64,000 nt of DNA from the NCBI GenBank assembly GCA_900542825.1, contig UQOY01000002.1, positions 141,269 to 205,268 on the forward strand. Direction: 5' to 3'. Origin of the DNA: an uncultured Collinsella sp. Its GTDB lineage: Bacteria; Actinomycetota; Coriobacteriia; Coriobacteriales; Coriobacteriaceae. Shown here in pieces: positions 38,312 to 47,528 of the stretch (positions are counted from its first letter, which is position 1; every line of letters begins with the position of its first letter). The position numbers were made by a program, and so were the translations under genes. The notes below the pieces were generated by a model. That model made no database searches. It was not told where the DNA came from and was given only the letters and a program-made list of their open reading frames with translations.

Positions 38312-38386
38312 CCCCAACCCAAAACCGACGCGTGGCGCCGCACGGCCCAGATGCGACGTCACGCCGCCCATACACAGGAGCGCACC

Positions 38387-39643
38387 ATGCTCAACCATCT
38401 CAAACAACACTTTGGCTCCCCGCGCACTGGCGGTCATGGCGGGCTCGACATTGCGCGGCATATCGGCCCCGGGCTGCTCGTGACCGTCGGCTTTATCGAC
38501 CCGGGCAACTGGGCCTCAAATATGGCCGCGGGCTCGCAGTTTGGCTACACGCTGCTGTGGATTGTCACGCTGTCCACGATCATGCTCATCGTCTTGCAGC
38601 ACAACGCGGCGCACTTGGGCATCGCCACGGGCGCCTGTCTTGCCGAGGCCACGACCCGCTTTCTCCCCCGTATCGTGGGACGTGCTGTACTCGGCAGCGC
38701 CTATCTCGCTACGATCGCCACCGCCATGGCCGAAGTCCTGGGTGGCGCGATTGCCCTTCAAATGCTCTTTGGGCTGCCCGTGCGTGCGGGCTGTGTCATC
38801 GTGGCGGCAGCATCGATGACGATGCTCATGACGAGCTCCTACAAGCGCGCCGAGCGATGGATCATCGCCTTCGTAGGCGTGGTAGGACTCTCGTTTTTGG
38901 CCGAGCTTGCGCTGGTCAAGGTCGACTGGCCGCAGGCCGCCGCAAGCTGGATCACGCCCAGCATGCCCACTGGCTCTGCCACGATTATCGTGAGCGTCCT
39001 GGGCGCAGTCGTTATGCCCCACAATCTCTTTCTGCACTCCGAGGTCATCCAATCCATGCACTTCGAAGGCCAAGGCGAGCAGGTTATCGAAGAGCGTCTG
39101 CACTACGAGCTCTTCGACACGCTCTTTTCGATGGGCGTGGGCTGGGCAATCAACTCGGCCATGGTCATCCTGGCCGCAACGACCTTCTTTGCGCACGGCA
39201 TGGTCGTAGACGACCTCGCCGTCGCAGCAGCCACGCTCTCCCCCATCTTGGGTCCGGCGAGCTCGACCATCTTTGCGGTAGCGCTGCTGTTCGCGGGACT
39301 ATCGAGTAGCGTGACGGCGGGCATGGCGGCGGGCACCATCACCGCGGGCATGTTCGACGAGGAATACGACATCCACGACCGACACTCATCGATTGGCGTG
39401 GCACTCTGCTTTGCCGGCGCAGTGGCGGCGTGCCTGGTCGTCCCGAATCCTTTTGAGGGTCTCATTTGGAGTCAGGCACTACTGTCGCTCCAGCTGCCGA
39501 TCACGGTCTTTGTGCTCATACGACTCACCAGTTCGCCCCGCGTCATGGGCAAATACGCCAACTCGCGCCCGCTCAACGCGCTGCTCGTAGGAATCGGTGC
39601 CATCGTGACGATTCTCGATGTCGTGTTGCTGACAGGGATGTAA
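38387..39643 (+). CDS. mntH: NRAMP-family Mn/Fe transporter
   Basis: 418 residues from the ATG at 38387 (GGAG upstream). Eleven or so transmembrane helices with the NRAMP metal motifs: DPGNWASN in helix 1 and MPHNLFLHSE in helix 6. It imports Mn(II), possibly Fe(II), with protons. It lies 75 bp after gpmA on the same strand; a shared message would fit because cofactor-independent mutases need Mn, but this mutase is the cofactor-dependent type, so the link may be chance. No MntR site was recognised. Confidence 0.92.
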   Translation: MLNHLKQHFGSPRTGGHGGLDIARHIGPGLLVTVGFIDPGNWASNMAAGSQFGYTLLWIVTLSTIMLIVLQHNAAHLGIATGACLAEATTRFLPRIVGRAVLGSAYLATIATAMAEVLGGAIALQMLFGLPVRAGCVIVAAASMTMLMTSSYKRAERWIIAFVGVVGLSFLAELALVKVDWPQAAASWITPSMPTGSATIIVSVLGAVVMPHNLFLHSEVIQSMHFEGQGEQVIEERLHYELFDTLFSMGVGWAINSAMVILAATTFFAHGMVVDDLAVAAATLSPILGPASSTIFAVALLFAGLSSSVTAGMAAGTITAGMFDEEYDIHDRHSSIGVALCFAGAVAACLVVPNPFEGLIWSQALLSLQLPITVFVLIRLTSSPRVMGKYANSRPLNALLVGIGAIVTILDVVLLTGM

Positions 39644-39670
39644 TGGGGCGGGGCACTTACCCAGGCAAAC

Positions 39671-39807
39671 GTCTCGATCTGTAACATCTAGACCCGCTTT
39701 TGGTGTCTAGATGTTACAGATCGAGATCATTCCGAGGGACAGCTCCGTTTGTCTCGATCTGTAACACGTAGACCCCGTTTTCACTGCTAGACGTTACAGA
39801 TTGAGAC
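39671..39807. repeat. Palindrome array E (2 hairpins, 80 bp period)
   Basis: Arms start at 39671, 39712, 39751 and 39792 (intervals 41, 39, 41). It lies in the convergent 306-bp gap between mntH and the rubredoxin gene. Confidence 0.95.
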
Positions 39808-39879
39808 AAACGGTCGGCCGGACTCACAACAGACAGGATCGGCCAACAGCAACCGTGTTCCCTTGGGGACGGAGGAAAA

Positions 39880-39910
39880 GAGCCCCGGCCGAGAATTCGA
39901 CCGGGCCCTT
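39880..39910 (-). terminator. Probable terminator of the rubredoxin gene
   Basis: An imperfect GC-rich hairpin around a GAATTC centre, followed on the minus strand by CTCTTTTCC. A single CCCTTGGGGACGGAGGAAAA motif (39860-39879), also present as both arms of the palindrome at 52236, abuts it. Confidence 0.6.
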
Positions 39911-39949
39911 GGACAGAGCTATGTTCGGCTTTCGCCGTGTGTCTGCGAG

Positions 39950-40093
39950 CTACTCCTCGACGAGCTCAAACTGATCGGGACCGACGCCGCACACCGGGCA
40001 CACATAATCCTCGGGCAGCTCGGGCGTATCGACCTCAACCTCGTAACCGCAAACGACGCACACGAACTTATACGTCTTCTTCTCCTCAGCCAT
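39950..40093 (-). CDS. Rubredoxin-type iron protein
   Basis: 47 residues from the ATG at 40093 (GAGGAG upstream; an earlier in-frame ATG has no ribosome site). Two knuckles CVVCG and CPVCG bind one iron. It has the short spacing typical of the rubrerythrin C-terminal domain and of small rubredoxins. It probably carries electrons in oxygen or peroxide reduction in this anaerobe. The flavin-reductase-like gene upstream could be a redox partner. Confidence 0.9.
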   Translation of the reverse strand: MAEEKKTYKFVCVVCGYEVEVDTPELPEDYVCPVCGVGPDQFELVEE

Positions 40094-40182
40094 GATGTTC
40101 TCCTCTCGAACGCGACTGGTGATGTACTTCATTTATCAGTATAGATTCTCAATAATATAATGCAAGTATTTTTAAAACATTT

Positions 40183-40686
40183 CTAGCCTTGATACGAGGA
40201 CGCCTTCGGAGGCGTCTTGCCCTTCAGGACCTTATGGTAGTAATCGTAGGTGAGCGGCGTCTCGTCGCTTAGGCGCTCGGCATCCTCGACCTCGCCGATA
40301 AACAGTAGATGCGTGCCCACATCCACAGTGTCGATCAAACGGCAGCTAAACAGCGCCGCCGCGTGCTCGGGCACATAAGGCATGGCGAGAGCAGTCTCGC
40401 GAGTCTCGTACTTGGCAAACTTGTCATAGTCGCTGCTGGTGCGGAACCCAAAGTTACCGATGTAGAGCATATCGGCCGTCTGATCGATCACGGTCAGCGC
40501 GAACGCTTTGGCCGAAGCGATGACGCCCGAGGTGACGTTGTCCTTGTTCACGGCAACCGAAATGCACGGCGGCATGGACGTCACCTGCACCGCAGTGTTG
40601 ATGACGCAGCCGGCGCGCAGCCCGTCTGCCGCGGCGCTCACCACGTACAGACCGCTCGGCATGGTAAAGAACGCAGTTTTGTCCAT
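40183..40686 (-). CDS. Flavin-reductase-like FMN-binding protein
   Basis: 167 residues from the ATG at 40686 (GGGGAG upstream). The flavin reductase-like split-barrel fold is indicated by GLYVVSAAADGLRAGCVINTAVQVTS-type strands (residues about 12-37), PPCISVAVNKDNVTSGVIA and HLLFIGEVEDAE. Relatives reduce flavins with NAD(P)H or work with rubredoxin. It lies 90 bp before the rubredoxin gene on the same strand. Confidence 0.85.
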   Translation of the reverse strand: MDKTAFFTMPSGLYVVSAAADGLRAGCVINTAVQVTSMPPCISVAVNKDNVTSGVIASAKAFALTVIDQTADMLYIGNFGFRTSSDYDKFAKYETRETALAMPYVPEHAAALFSCRLIDTVDVGTHLLFIGEVEDAERLSDETPLTYDYYHKVLKGKTPPKASSYQG

Positions 40687-40740
40687 AACAATCACTCCCC
40701 TAACCCGGGTTGGAACCTCATGGATGTATGTACCCACAAA

Positions 40741-40771
40741 AAAGGCGGCGCCCATAACGGACGCCGCCTTT
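40741..40771 (-). terminator. Rho-independent terminator after smpB
   Basis: Stem AAAGGCGGCG and CGCCGCCTTT. On the minus strand it is followed by a T-run. It ends the leftward TPR/smpB unit before the flavin-reductase gene. Confidence 0.88.
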
Positions 40772-40815
40772 GAGACATATGTGTCAAAACAGTATAAGCA
40801 AGATGAGACGCCCGC

Positions 40816-40882
40816 AGTTGCGGTGAAATAGGGACTGAATAGCCCCTCAAACAGGCAAAACAGTCCGTATTCCACCGCAACT
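40816..40882. repeat. Intergenic hairpin, AGTTGCGGTGAAATA family, copy 2
   Basis: Arms of 22 bp (40816-40837 and 40861-40882) with two mismatches, 12 bp after the smpB stop. The loop segment AGGCAAAACAGTCC is shared with copy 3 at 55643. Confidence 0.9.
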
Positions 40883-40894
40883 TACACAGAGCGC

Positions 40895-41365
40895 CTAGCG
40901 ATTACGCTCCTTAAGTGCGCGGTCAATCTCGCGCTGAACATCGCGCTTGGCCATATCCTCGCGCTTGTCGTAAAGCTTCTTGCCGCGGCCTAGGCCCAGC
41001 AGCAGCTTTACGCGGCCGTCGGTATTAAAGTAGAGCTCCAACGGTACCAGCGCATAACCACGGTTACGAAGTTTGCCGTCGAGAAAGTCAATCTCCTTGC
41101 GGTGCAGCAGCAGACGACGACGGCGATCCGGGTCGCGGTTCCACACGCCACCATGGCTATAAGGGTGAATATGCAGACCCACGAGCCAGCACTCGCCGCC
41201 ACGAATCAGTGCAAAGGTATCGGTAATCTGGCACGCGCGCTCGCGAATCGACTTGACCTCGGTGCCACTCAGCTCAATGCCACACTCAAAGGTCTCATCG
41301 ATAAAGTACTCGTGGTGTGCCGAGCGATTCTTGGAGATGAGCTTGCGCTCGCGCTTACTGGGCAT
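40895..41365 (-). CDS. smpB: SsrA-binding protein
   Basis: 156 residues from the ATG at 41365, which overlaps the upstream gene by 11 bp. Typical SmpB sequence: ISKNRSAHHEYFIDETFECG, GTEVKSIR, then ALVPLELYF and the basic C-terminal tail KRDVQREIDRALKERNR. It carries tmRNA to stalled ribosomes in trans-translation. The tmRNA gene itself was not found in the window. Confidence 0.95.
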   Translation of the reverse strand: MPSKRERKLISKNRSAHHEYFIDETFECGIELSGTEVKSIRERACQITDTFALIRGGECWLVGLHIHPYSHGGVWNRDPDRRRRLLLHRKEIDFLDGKLRNRGYALVPLELYFNTDGRVKLLLGLGRGKKLYDKREDMAKRDVQREIDRALKERNR

Positions 41366-42272
41366 CGCCGGCCTCCTTGGCGCCATCGGCGTTTGAGCCC
41401 GCGGCGTCGCGCTTTGCCTTGCGCTCAGCATTGAGCTCGGCGTCGCTCTCGCGCACCAGTTTGATAATCGCCGCGCAGGCCTCCTCGCCCACCAAGTCGC
41501 GAGCACGCACCGTCAGGCGCGTCGCCTCCTGCTTGTCGCCGTCGCTTGCAGCATCGGTCGCGCACATAATCAGGCAGATGGCAATCTCGGCCGAAGGCGA
41601 GGTCGGCACGCCTTGCAGGCTCAGCTCGCCCATCACGTGGTCGTCGCTCTCATCGGCGGCATCCGGATAGGCAGTATGGATCTTGTTGAGCAGGCGCGTC
41701 GTATGCGCATCGCCAGGGGCCAAGCGCAGCGCCAGACGCGCGCAACCCACGGCCGCCGAGACGTTCTCGGTCTCGGGCTCAAGGAAATAATGGCCCAAGT
41801 TGGCATAGGCGCGGGCGGCACACTTGCCGTCGCTCGCACGCTCTAGCACCGAGAACGAGAGCGATGCCCATTCCTGCTTGTCCTCGAGCGCACGGAACAG
41901 CTCGGCCAGATCCAGGCGGTAGTTGCAGTTCATGGGGTCCCAGCGCACGGCCTGCATCAAGGCGTTACGAGCACTCACATAATCCTGCTGGCGAATGTAG
42001 GCATACGCCATGTCGGAATACAGGCGATCAAAGGGCACCTCGACCTGCACGAGCTCGCGCGGATCCTTTTCCACGCGGCGATAGGCCAAGCGCTCAAACT
42101 TGCTATCGAAGCTAAAGTATTGGCGCTTCTCCTCCGTCTTGCACTCGGCATCGATATACTCCTCGGCGAGCTCAACCAGACGCTCCAGCAGCGGCGTCGC
42201 CGTGGCCAGGTCGCCCTGCGTCAGATAGTTCTCGGCATACGTGATGTCTTGCAAGCTGATGGGCAGATCCAT
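41355..42272 (-). CDS. TPR-like protein
   Basis: 305 residues from the ATG at 42272 (GAGGAG upstream). Helix-turn-helix pairs with a TPR-like pattern (YAYIRQQDYVSARNALMQAVRWDP; AYANLGHYFLEPE; AVGCARLALRLAPGDAHT). No membrane segment or catalytic motif. It probably acts as a protein-binding scaffold. It is translationally coupled to smpB by an 11-bp overlap, a pairing that might reflect only operon packing. Confidence 0.75.
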   Translation of the reverse strand: MDLPISLQDITYAENYLTQGDLATATPLLERLVELAEEYIDAECKTEEKRQYFSFDSKFERLAYRRVEKDPRELVQVEVPFDRLYSDMAYAYIRQQDYVSARNALMQAVRWDPMNCNYRLDLAELFRALEDKQEWASLSFSVLERASDGKCAARAYANLGHYFLEPETENVSAAVGCARLALRLAPGDAHTTRLLNKIHTAYPDAADESDDHVMGELSLQGVPTSPSAEIAICLIMCATDAASDGDKQEATRLTVRARDLVGEEACAAIIKLVRESDAELNAERKAKRDAAGSNADGAKEAGDAQ

Positions 42273-42367
42273 GGCTACTCCTCGATCTGAGCGAAACACG
42301 GCAGACGCCGCATATACGGTCAATACACAAAACCCGGGTCTCTTTCGAGGCCCGGGCGTTCATTTTG

Positions 42368-42444
42368 TGGTAGCCCGTACCAGATTCGAACTGGTGATCT
42401 CCGCCTTGAGAGGGCGGCGTCCTAAACCGCTAGACGAACGGGCC
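42368..42444 (-). tRNA. tRNA-Glu (CTC)
   Basis: The minus strand folds into a full cloverleaf. Acceptor GGCCCGT pairs with ACGGGCT (a G-U at the first pair), the anticodon stem CCGCC/GGCGG holds the loop CTCTCAA with anticodon CTC, the T-arm has TTCGAAT, and CCA is encoded. Confidence 0.93.
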
Positions 42445-42461
42445 ATATGTAGCAAATGCAA

Positions 42462-42535
42462 TGGCTGGGATGGAGGGAGTCGAACCCCCATTGACGGAAC
42501 CAGAATCCGCTGTCCTGCCATTAGACGACATCCCA
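42462..42535 (-). tRNA. tRNA-Gln (CTG)
   Basis: The minus strand folds into a cloverleaf. Acceptor TGGGATG pairs with CATCCCA, the anticodon loop TTCTGGT holds anticodon CTG, the T-loop is TTCGACT, and CCA is encoded. It lies 17 bp upstream of tRNA-Glu and is probably cotranscribed with it. Confidence 0.93.
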
Positions 42536-42811
42536 ATGACTGCATCGCTGCGCTCGGCTGTGCCTTTGCGCAAGAAAGAAATATACGGGAAGTTCTACGG
42601 TGGCGCAAGCCCCATTTTTAACTTTTTTGAAAATCGGCCAATTTGGCCCGATTTAGCCCGACCCGTGAAGGACCTGTGGAGCTAGCCGCCACACACGAAG
42701 GACAGAACGCCGCGAACGGTAGCCGTCGACCGTTGGCAGATTCTATCGCGAAAACGATAGCACCAGGTAACACAATCGAAGCGACAATAATCGCGTAGAC
42801 ATCGAGGCGCC

Positions 42812-43222
42812 ATGGACGAAGAGCTAGATTACCTATGGGAGACCTTGGGGCTCGAGATATCCGCCAGACCTTGGCCCGACCGGGACAAAATCCACCCCAC
42901 GCTACGTCCCGCCATCACGGTGATGCAAGCGGAATACCGTCACGCCTCGTTTTTAATGATGCGGACGTCATGGCACGCGGCGCTCCCCGACCTCAAACGC
43001 ATCCAGGCGAGCCTCGTCGAGCTATCCGGCATGCCGACCATCATATCCGAGACGCATCTGGGGCGACGACAGCGCGAACGCCTGCAGCGACAGCGGATTC
43101 CGTTCATCTGCCCCGGCATTCAGGCATATCTGCCCTTTATGGACGAAGAGTGCTGGAGCGGCACGCCCAACAAACAGGTAAAGATCTACGACCCACACGA
43201 ATGGGCGCAGCTGGAGGGCTGA
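42812..43222 (+). CDS. Small protein like the N-terminus of a MarR-type family
   Basis: 136 residues. The segment GRRQRERLQRQRIPFICPG, then AYLPFMDEE, recalls a conserved stretch (RIPFIVPGxQxYLPF) of MarR-related winged-helix proteins, where it precedes the DNA-binding domain. Here the protein stops soon after, so the winged helix is missing and this is probably a shortened relative. There is no membrane segment. It is followed by a separate palindrome array. Confidence 0.55.
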   Translation: MDEELDYLWETLGLEISARPWPDRDKIHPTLRPAITVMQAEYRHASFLMMRTSWHAALPDLKRIQASLVELSGMPTIISETHLGRRQRERLQRQRIPFICPGIQAYLPFMDEECWSGTPNKQVKIYDPHEWAQLEG

Positions 43223-43240
43223 CTGGGGCAGGCCCGCCGG

Positions 43241-43473
43241 CGGAAAGTGCGTCCCAGATTTCAAGCTCAAACTGGTCCCCACTTTCCCGTCGAGCCCTCA
43301 ACCGGAAACCGTGTCCCACAATCGAAGCTCAGAATGGGACGTGCTTTCCGCAACCGGCCACTTTGGGAAAGTGCATCCCGTTCTGGAAGCGAATTCCGGG
43401 GCGCAGTTTCCCGTAGAGCCTCCAACCGGAAACCGTGTCCCAGAATCAGTGCTCGAAACGGGACGCACTTTCC
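43241..43473. repeat. Second palindrome array (4 hairpins, 62 bp period)
   Basis: Four hairpins of about 48 bp begin at 43241, 43303, 43364 and 43427, with regular 61-63 bp steps. Arms are variants of GGAAAGTGCGTCCC and its inverse (GGAAACCGTGTCCC with GGGACGTGCTTTCC, and so on). It fills the gap between the gene ending at 43222 and the convergent gene ending at 43481. Unrelated in sequence to arrays A-E. Confidence 0.88.
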
Positions 43474-43480
43474 GCAGTTG

Positions 43481-43840
43481 TTACAGCAGCGCCTCGGCCC
43501 AGGCCGCTTCCCTAAAGCCAGGAATCGCAAAGTCATCGCCCACCAGCAGCGGACGCTTAACCAGCATGCCGTCGGTCGCCAACAGCTCGTAACATTCCTG
43601 ATCCGTCATCCCCGCGTCCAGGCGCGCCTTCAGGCCAAGCTCTCGATACTTCATACCCGACGAGTTAAAGAAGCGTCGCACCGGCAACCCCGAACGAGCA
43701 ATCCAGGTCGCAAGTTCCTCAGCCGAAGGATTGTCTGTAACAATATCGCGATCGACATACTCAACCCCATGCTCGTCCAACCAGGCCTTGGCCTTTTTAC
43801 ACGTCGAGCATTTGGGATATTCAACAAACAGCACTGCCAT
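43481..43840 (-). CDS. Spx/ArsC-family thioredoxin-fold protein
   Basis: 119 residues from the ATG at 43840 (GGAGGG upstream). The ArsC/Spx fold with the redox motif CSTCKKAKAWL near the N-terminus and the Arg-Pro signature LVKRPLLVGD near the C-terminus. In this family the Cys may act as an arsenate reductase-like or glutaredoxin-like site, or in RNA polymerase binding (Spx). The CxxC and short length favour the uncharacterised YffB/Spx-like group. It follows mupG by about 96 bp. Confidence 0.85.
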   Translation of the reverse strand: MAVLFVEYPKCSTCKKAKAWLDEHGVEYVDRDIVTDNPSAEELATWIARSGLPVRRFFNSSGMKYRELGLKARLDAGMTDQECYELLATDGMLVKRPLLVGDDFAIPGFREAAWAEALL

Positions 43841-43936
43841 GGAAACCCTCCAGATACAGATCAGACAACGTGGATGGGCGCATACCAAACAAGGAATACA
43901 CGCACGATTGAGCAATTGTAGTCCATGCGCCACACG

Positions 43937-44989
43937 CTAAACGAACCGTACCCCAAAGCCTCGCTTAACAAACGGCAGTAACTCCATCGCCTCGGGCGCA
44001 ATATGACCTACAACGTTCATGCGCTCGTCGCCGGGAAGGTCGACTCGTGCGATCTCCAGCTCGCCTTCGTAGCGCCCATATCCGCTATTGCTGACGGCAA
44101 TCGACCCCGCTTTTCGCGGCAGGCCTGCACCGACATTCGTCGGCACGGAATCCGGCTTAAGCGACGTACGCGACTCCTGAGACCTAAAAATAAGGGCGCT
44201 CGAGTCAGGCCGATCGTGATGGACTTGCCCCAACAAATAGGAGTACCCGGGGTCGAGCTGGCACGGCATGTCAACATGCCCAGCAGAAACTTGAGCAAAC
44301 TGCGCCCAACCTGCATCGGAAAGATCGGGGTCGCCGACCAAAACAATGTCGCAATCGGCGCCATGTGCGAGCTCAAGCATGTTGAGGGCAACCTTTGACG
44401 CGCGACCGCGCTGTGCCTCAACCGTCGGCAAGCCCTCGAATACCGGCCCGCGAACGTTGGCATCGCCCGGCACAAAAGCCATGATTTCAAAGCCGAGCGC
44501 CGCAAGACGAAGATTCGTCCGAGCAACATCTTCAAGAGCTAAACCGGTATAAGGCTTGGGGTAAAAATTGTGGCAGGCGGCGAAACGAGTCACATCGGCG
44601 CCGGCTTCTCGCCACGATGCGATTTCATCAGGACTCACCGTCGATGCATTGACCACAATGCGAAATACACCGGACAGTTCCGCGACCCGCTGGGCACTAA
44701 AGCCGTAATCCAGGCGCAGGTATTCCAGTCCCAGATCGCGCAAATCCTCCATGCGTTCAAGGCCCAGCAAATCGCACGTGCGCGGCCCCACATCGGCAAT
44801 GAGCGCAATACCGCGAGCGGAAAGCAGCGACAGCACCTGGCGAACCTTATCGGCATATGCCGCTCCCCCATCCTCGGGAATATGCAGCGAGGTAAACGCA
44901 TAGCGCGCACCCGCCGCGGCACCATGTTCAATCGTCCGCTCGATATCCTGCGCAGGACTGGAAAGATAGACAGAAATACCCGTTCTCAC
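43937..44989 (-). CDS. mupG: 6-phospho-N-acetylmuramidase, MupG/DUF871 family
   Basis: 350 residues from a GTG with GGAG upstream. The DUF871 TIM-barrel is shown by the N-terminal strand GISVYLSS, the conserved NFYPKPYTGL and the C-terminal cyclophilin-like domain (about 240-350). MupG splits MurNAc-6-phosphate-GlcNAc, a cell-wall fragment, into GlcNAc and MurNAc-6-phosphate, the substrate of MurQ. The location next to murP, murQ and murR supports this. A terminator separates it from murP, so it probably has its own promoter or is reached by readthrough. Confidence 0.87.
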   Translation of the reverse strand: MRTGISVYLSSPAQDIERTIEHGAAAGARYAFTSLHIPEDGGAAYADKVRQVLSLLSARGIALIADVGPRTCDLLGLERMEDLRDLGLEYLRLDYGFSAQRVAELSGVFRIVVNASTVSPDEIASWREAGADVTRFAACHNFYPKPYTGLALEDVARTNLRLAALGFEIMAFVPGDANVRGPVFEGLPTVEAQRGRASKVALNMLELAHGADCDIVLVGDPDLSDAGWAQFAQVSAGHVDMPCQLDPGYSYLLGQVHHDRPDSSALIFRSQESRTSLKPDSVPTNVGAGLPRKAGSIAVSNSGYGRYEGELEIARVDLPGDERMNVVGHIAPEAMELLPFVKRGFGVRFV

Positions 44990-45005
44990 GCTTCGATTCT
45001 CCTTT

Positions 45006-45039
45006 AAAAAAGGCCGGCGGAGCAGTTAGCCCCGCCGGC
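45006..45039 (-). terminator. Rho-independent terminator after murP
   Basis: Stem GCCGGCGGG-type arms (45013-45020 and 45031-45038) and, on the minus strand, a T6 run. It separates murP from mupG. Confidence 0.88.
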
Positions 45040-45106
45040 ACAACCATAGCATCAAAAGATCTGCGGCACGTCATGACGCTCGAATGACATAGCGCGCAAC
45101 ATCAGG

Positions 45107-46537
45107 CTACTCGCCAAAGAACTCGTTGATCTTCTGCTCGTCGACGCCGAAGAACCACGTCAGGACAAAGCCGGCGGCATAGGCAAGCAGCATGGCGGCA
45201 ACATAGCCGAGCTGCTGGCCGGGAACGACAATCAGCAGACCAAACAGACCGGAAACGCCCTGAGAAACCGTGCCGATGTGAAGCAGCGCCGCGAGCGCAC
45301 CGCCAAATCCGGCACCTAGGCAGGCCGTCACAAACGGGCGGACAAGCGGCAGCGTAACGGCATACATCAGAGGCTCGCCAACGCCCAGGATGCCAACGGG
45401 AATGGACTCTGCGACATACTTCTTAAGCTTGGCGTTCTTGGTCTTAAAGTACAGCGCCAGACCGGCACCGACCTGACCGCCGCCAGCCATCATAAGGATG
45501 GGCAGCAGGTAGTTGATGCCCTTGGTAGCGCCCTCGGGATCGTTGAGCATAGCGTGGATCGGCGTAAGTGCCTGATGCAGGCCAACGGACACCAGCGGCA
45601 AGAAGCCTGCCGACAGGATATAGCCGCCCAGAACGCCCAGCTTCTCAAAGATAAAGGTAAGGACGCTAAAGATGGCTGCCGTCAACCATGCACCAACCGG
45701 CTGGATGACGAGCATCAGGGCAAAGGCACCGATGATGAGTACCAGCAGCGGAGACAGGAACGTATCGAGCGCGTTGGGCATGACCTTGCGAATCTGACGC
45801 TCCATCCAGGCGAAAAATGCGCCAGCGATGAGAGCCGCGATCATACCGCCCGCAGCGGGATTGTACTGTGCATTGGTGAGCGGCAGCAGAATAGCGGTGC
45901 TGGGATCGGCGGCGCCAGGCGCAAGCAGGGGCATAGCGCTGTTAGCGATGCACATCATGCCGGCGATACCGCCCAGCGCAGCGGAGCCACCAAACTCGCG
46001 CGCCGCGTTATAGCCCACCAAGATGGGCAGATAGGCAAACAGGGCCCAGCCCATGGAACGAATGCCCTGGTACCACCACTCATCTGCAAGCGCGCCTGCC
46101 GTCGAGACATTAATGACGTTGCAGATACCGTTGATAAGGCCAGCCGCAATGATGCCGGGAAGCAGGGCGACGAAGACATTGGAAATCTTCTTGAGGAAGG
46201 CCTGAACCGGCTTGGACTCGTACTTGGCCTTCTGCGCGGCCTTGTTTGTGGCCGCAGCGTCAACCACGCTCTCGTCAGCAACGCCCTTCGCAAGGCCGGT
46301 AAGCCCGGAGAACTCTTCAAGTACCTTATTCACCTTGCCCGGACCCAGCACAATCTGCATCGTGTCGTCCTCGACCAGGCCCATTACGCCATCGAGCGCC
46401 TTAATGCCCTCCGTGTCGACGTTGCCCGTATCTTTGACGGTCACGCGCAGGCGCGTCATGCACGCCGCATTTGCCAGCACATTGCTTTTACCGCCCAAAA
46501 GGTCCAGCAGCTTTTGGGCAAGCTCCTTGTTCGTCAT
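45107..46537 (-). CDS. murP: PTS transporter EIIBC for N-acetylmuramic acid
   Basis: 476 residues from the ATG at 46537 (AAGGAGG upstream). The N-terminal EIIB domain has its phosphocysteine in NAACMTRLRV. The EIIC domain with about ten transmembrane helices follows (from about residue 100). There is no EIIA domain, so a separate EIIA such as Crr must supply phosphate. It imports and 6-phosphorylates a sugar of the glucose/sucrose class, and the cluster with murQ and murR indicates MurNAc or MurNAc-GlcNAc. The specificity is inferred from context. Confidence 0.88.
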   Translation of the reverse strand: MTNKELAQKLLDLLGGKSNVLANAACMTRLRVTVKDTGNVDTEGIKALDGVMGLVEDDTMQIVLGPGKVNKVLEEFSGLTGLAKGVADESVVDAAATNKAAQKAKYESKPVQAFLKKISNVFVALLPGIIAAGLINGICNVINVSTAGALADEWWYQGIRSMGWALFAYLPILVGYNAAREFGGSAALGGIAGMMCIANSAMPLLAPGAADPSTAILLPLTNAQYNPAAGGMIAALIAGAFFAWMERQIRKVMPNALDTFLSPLLVLIIGAFALMLVIQPVGAWLTAAIFSVLTFIFEKLGVLGGYILSAGFLPLVSVGLHQALTPIHAMLNDPEGATKGINYLLPILMMAGGGQVGAGLALYFKTKNAKLKKYVAESIPVGILGVGEPLMYAVTLPLVRPFVTACLGAGFGGALAALLHIGTVSQGVSGLFGLLIVVPGQQLGYVAAMLLAYAAGFVLTWFFGVDEQKINEFFGE

Positions 46538-46594
46538 AACTCCTCCTTGTATTGAAAATCTCGTCTGGATGTCATTTAGCCTCACGATGTGCGC

Positions 46595-47518
<924 letters not shown>

Positions 47519-47528
47519 TTCATTCACC

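Noticed and set aside
38312..38386. Riboswitch or MntR site before mntH
   Set aside because: The 75-bp gap shows no conserved riboswitch elements and no palindrome typical of MntR.
40895..41365. tmRNA gene next to smpB
   Set aside because: I looked for a tRNA-Ala-like end and a tag frame in the flanks of smpB and found none; the gaps are filled by repeats and a terminator.
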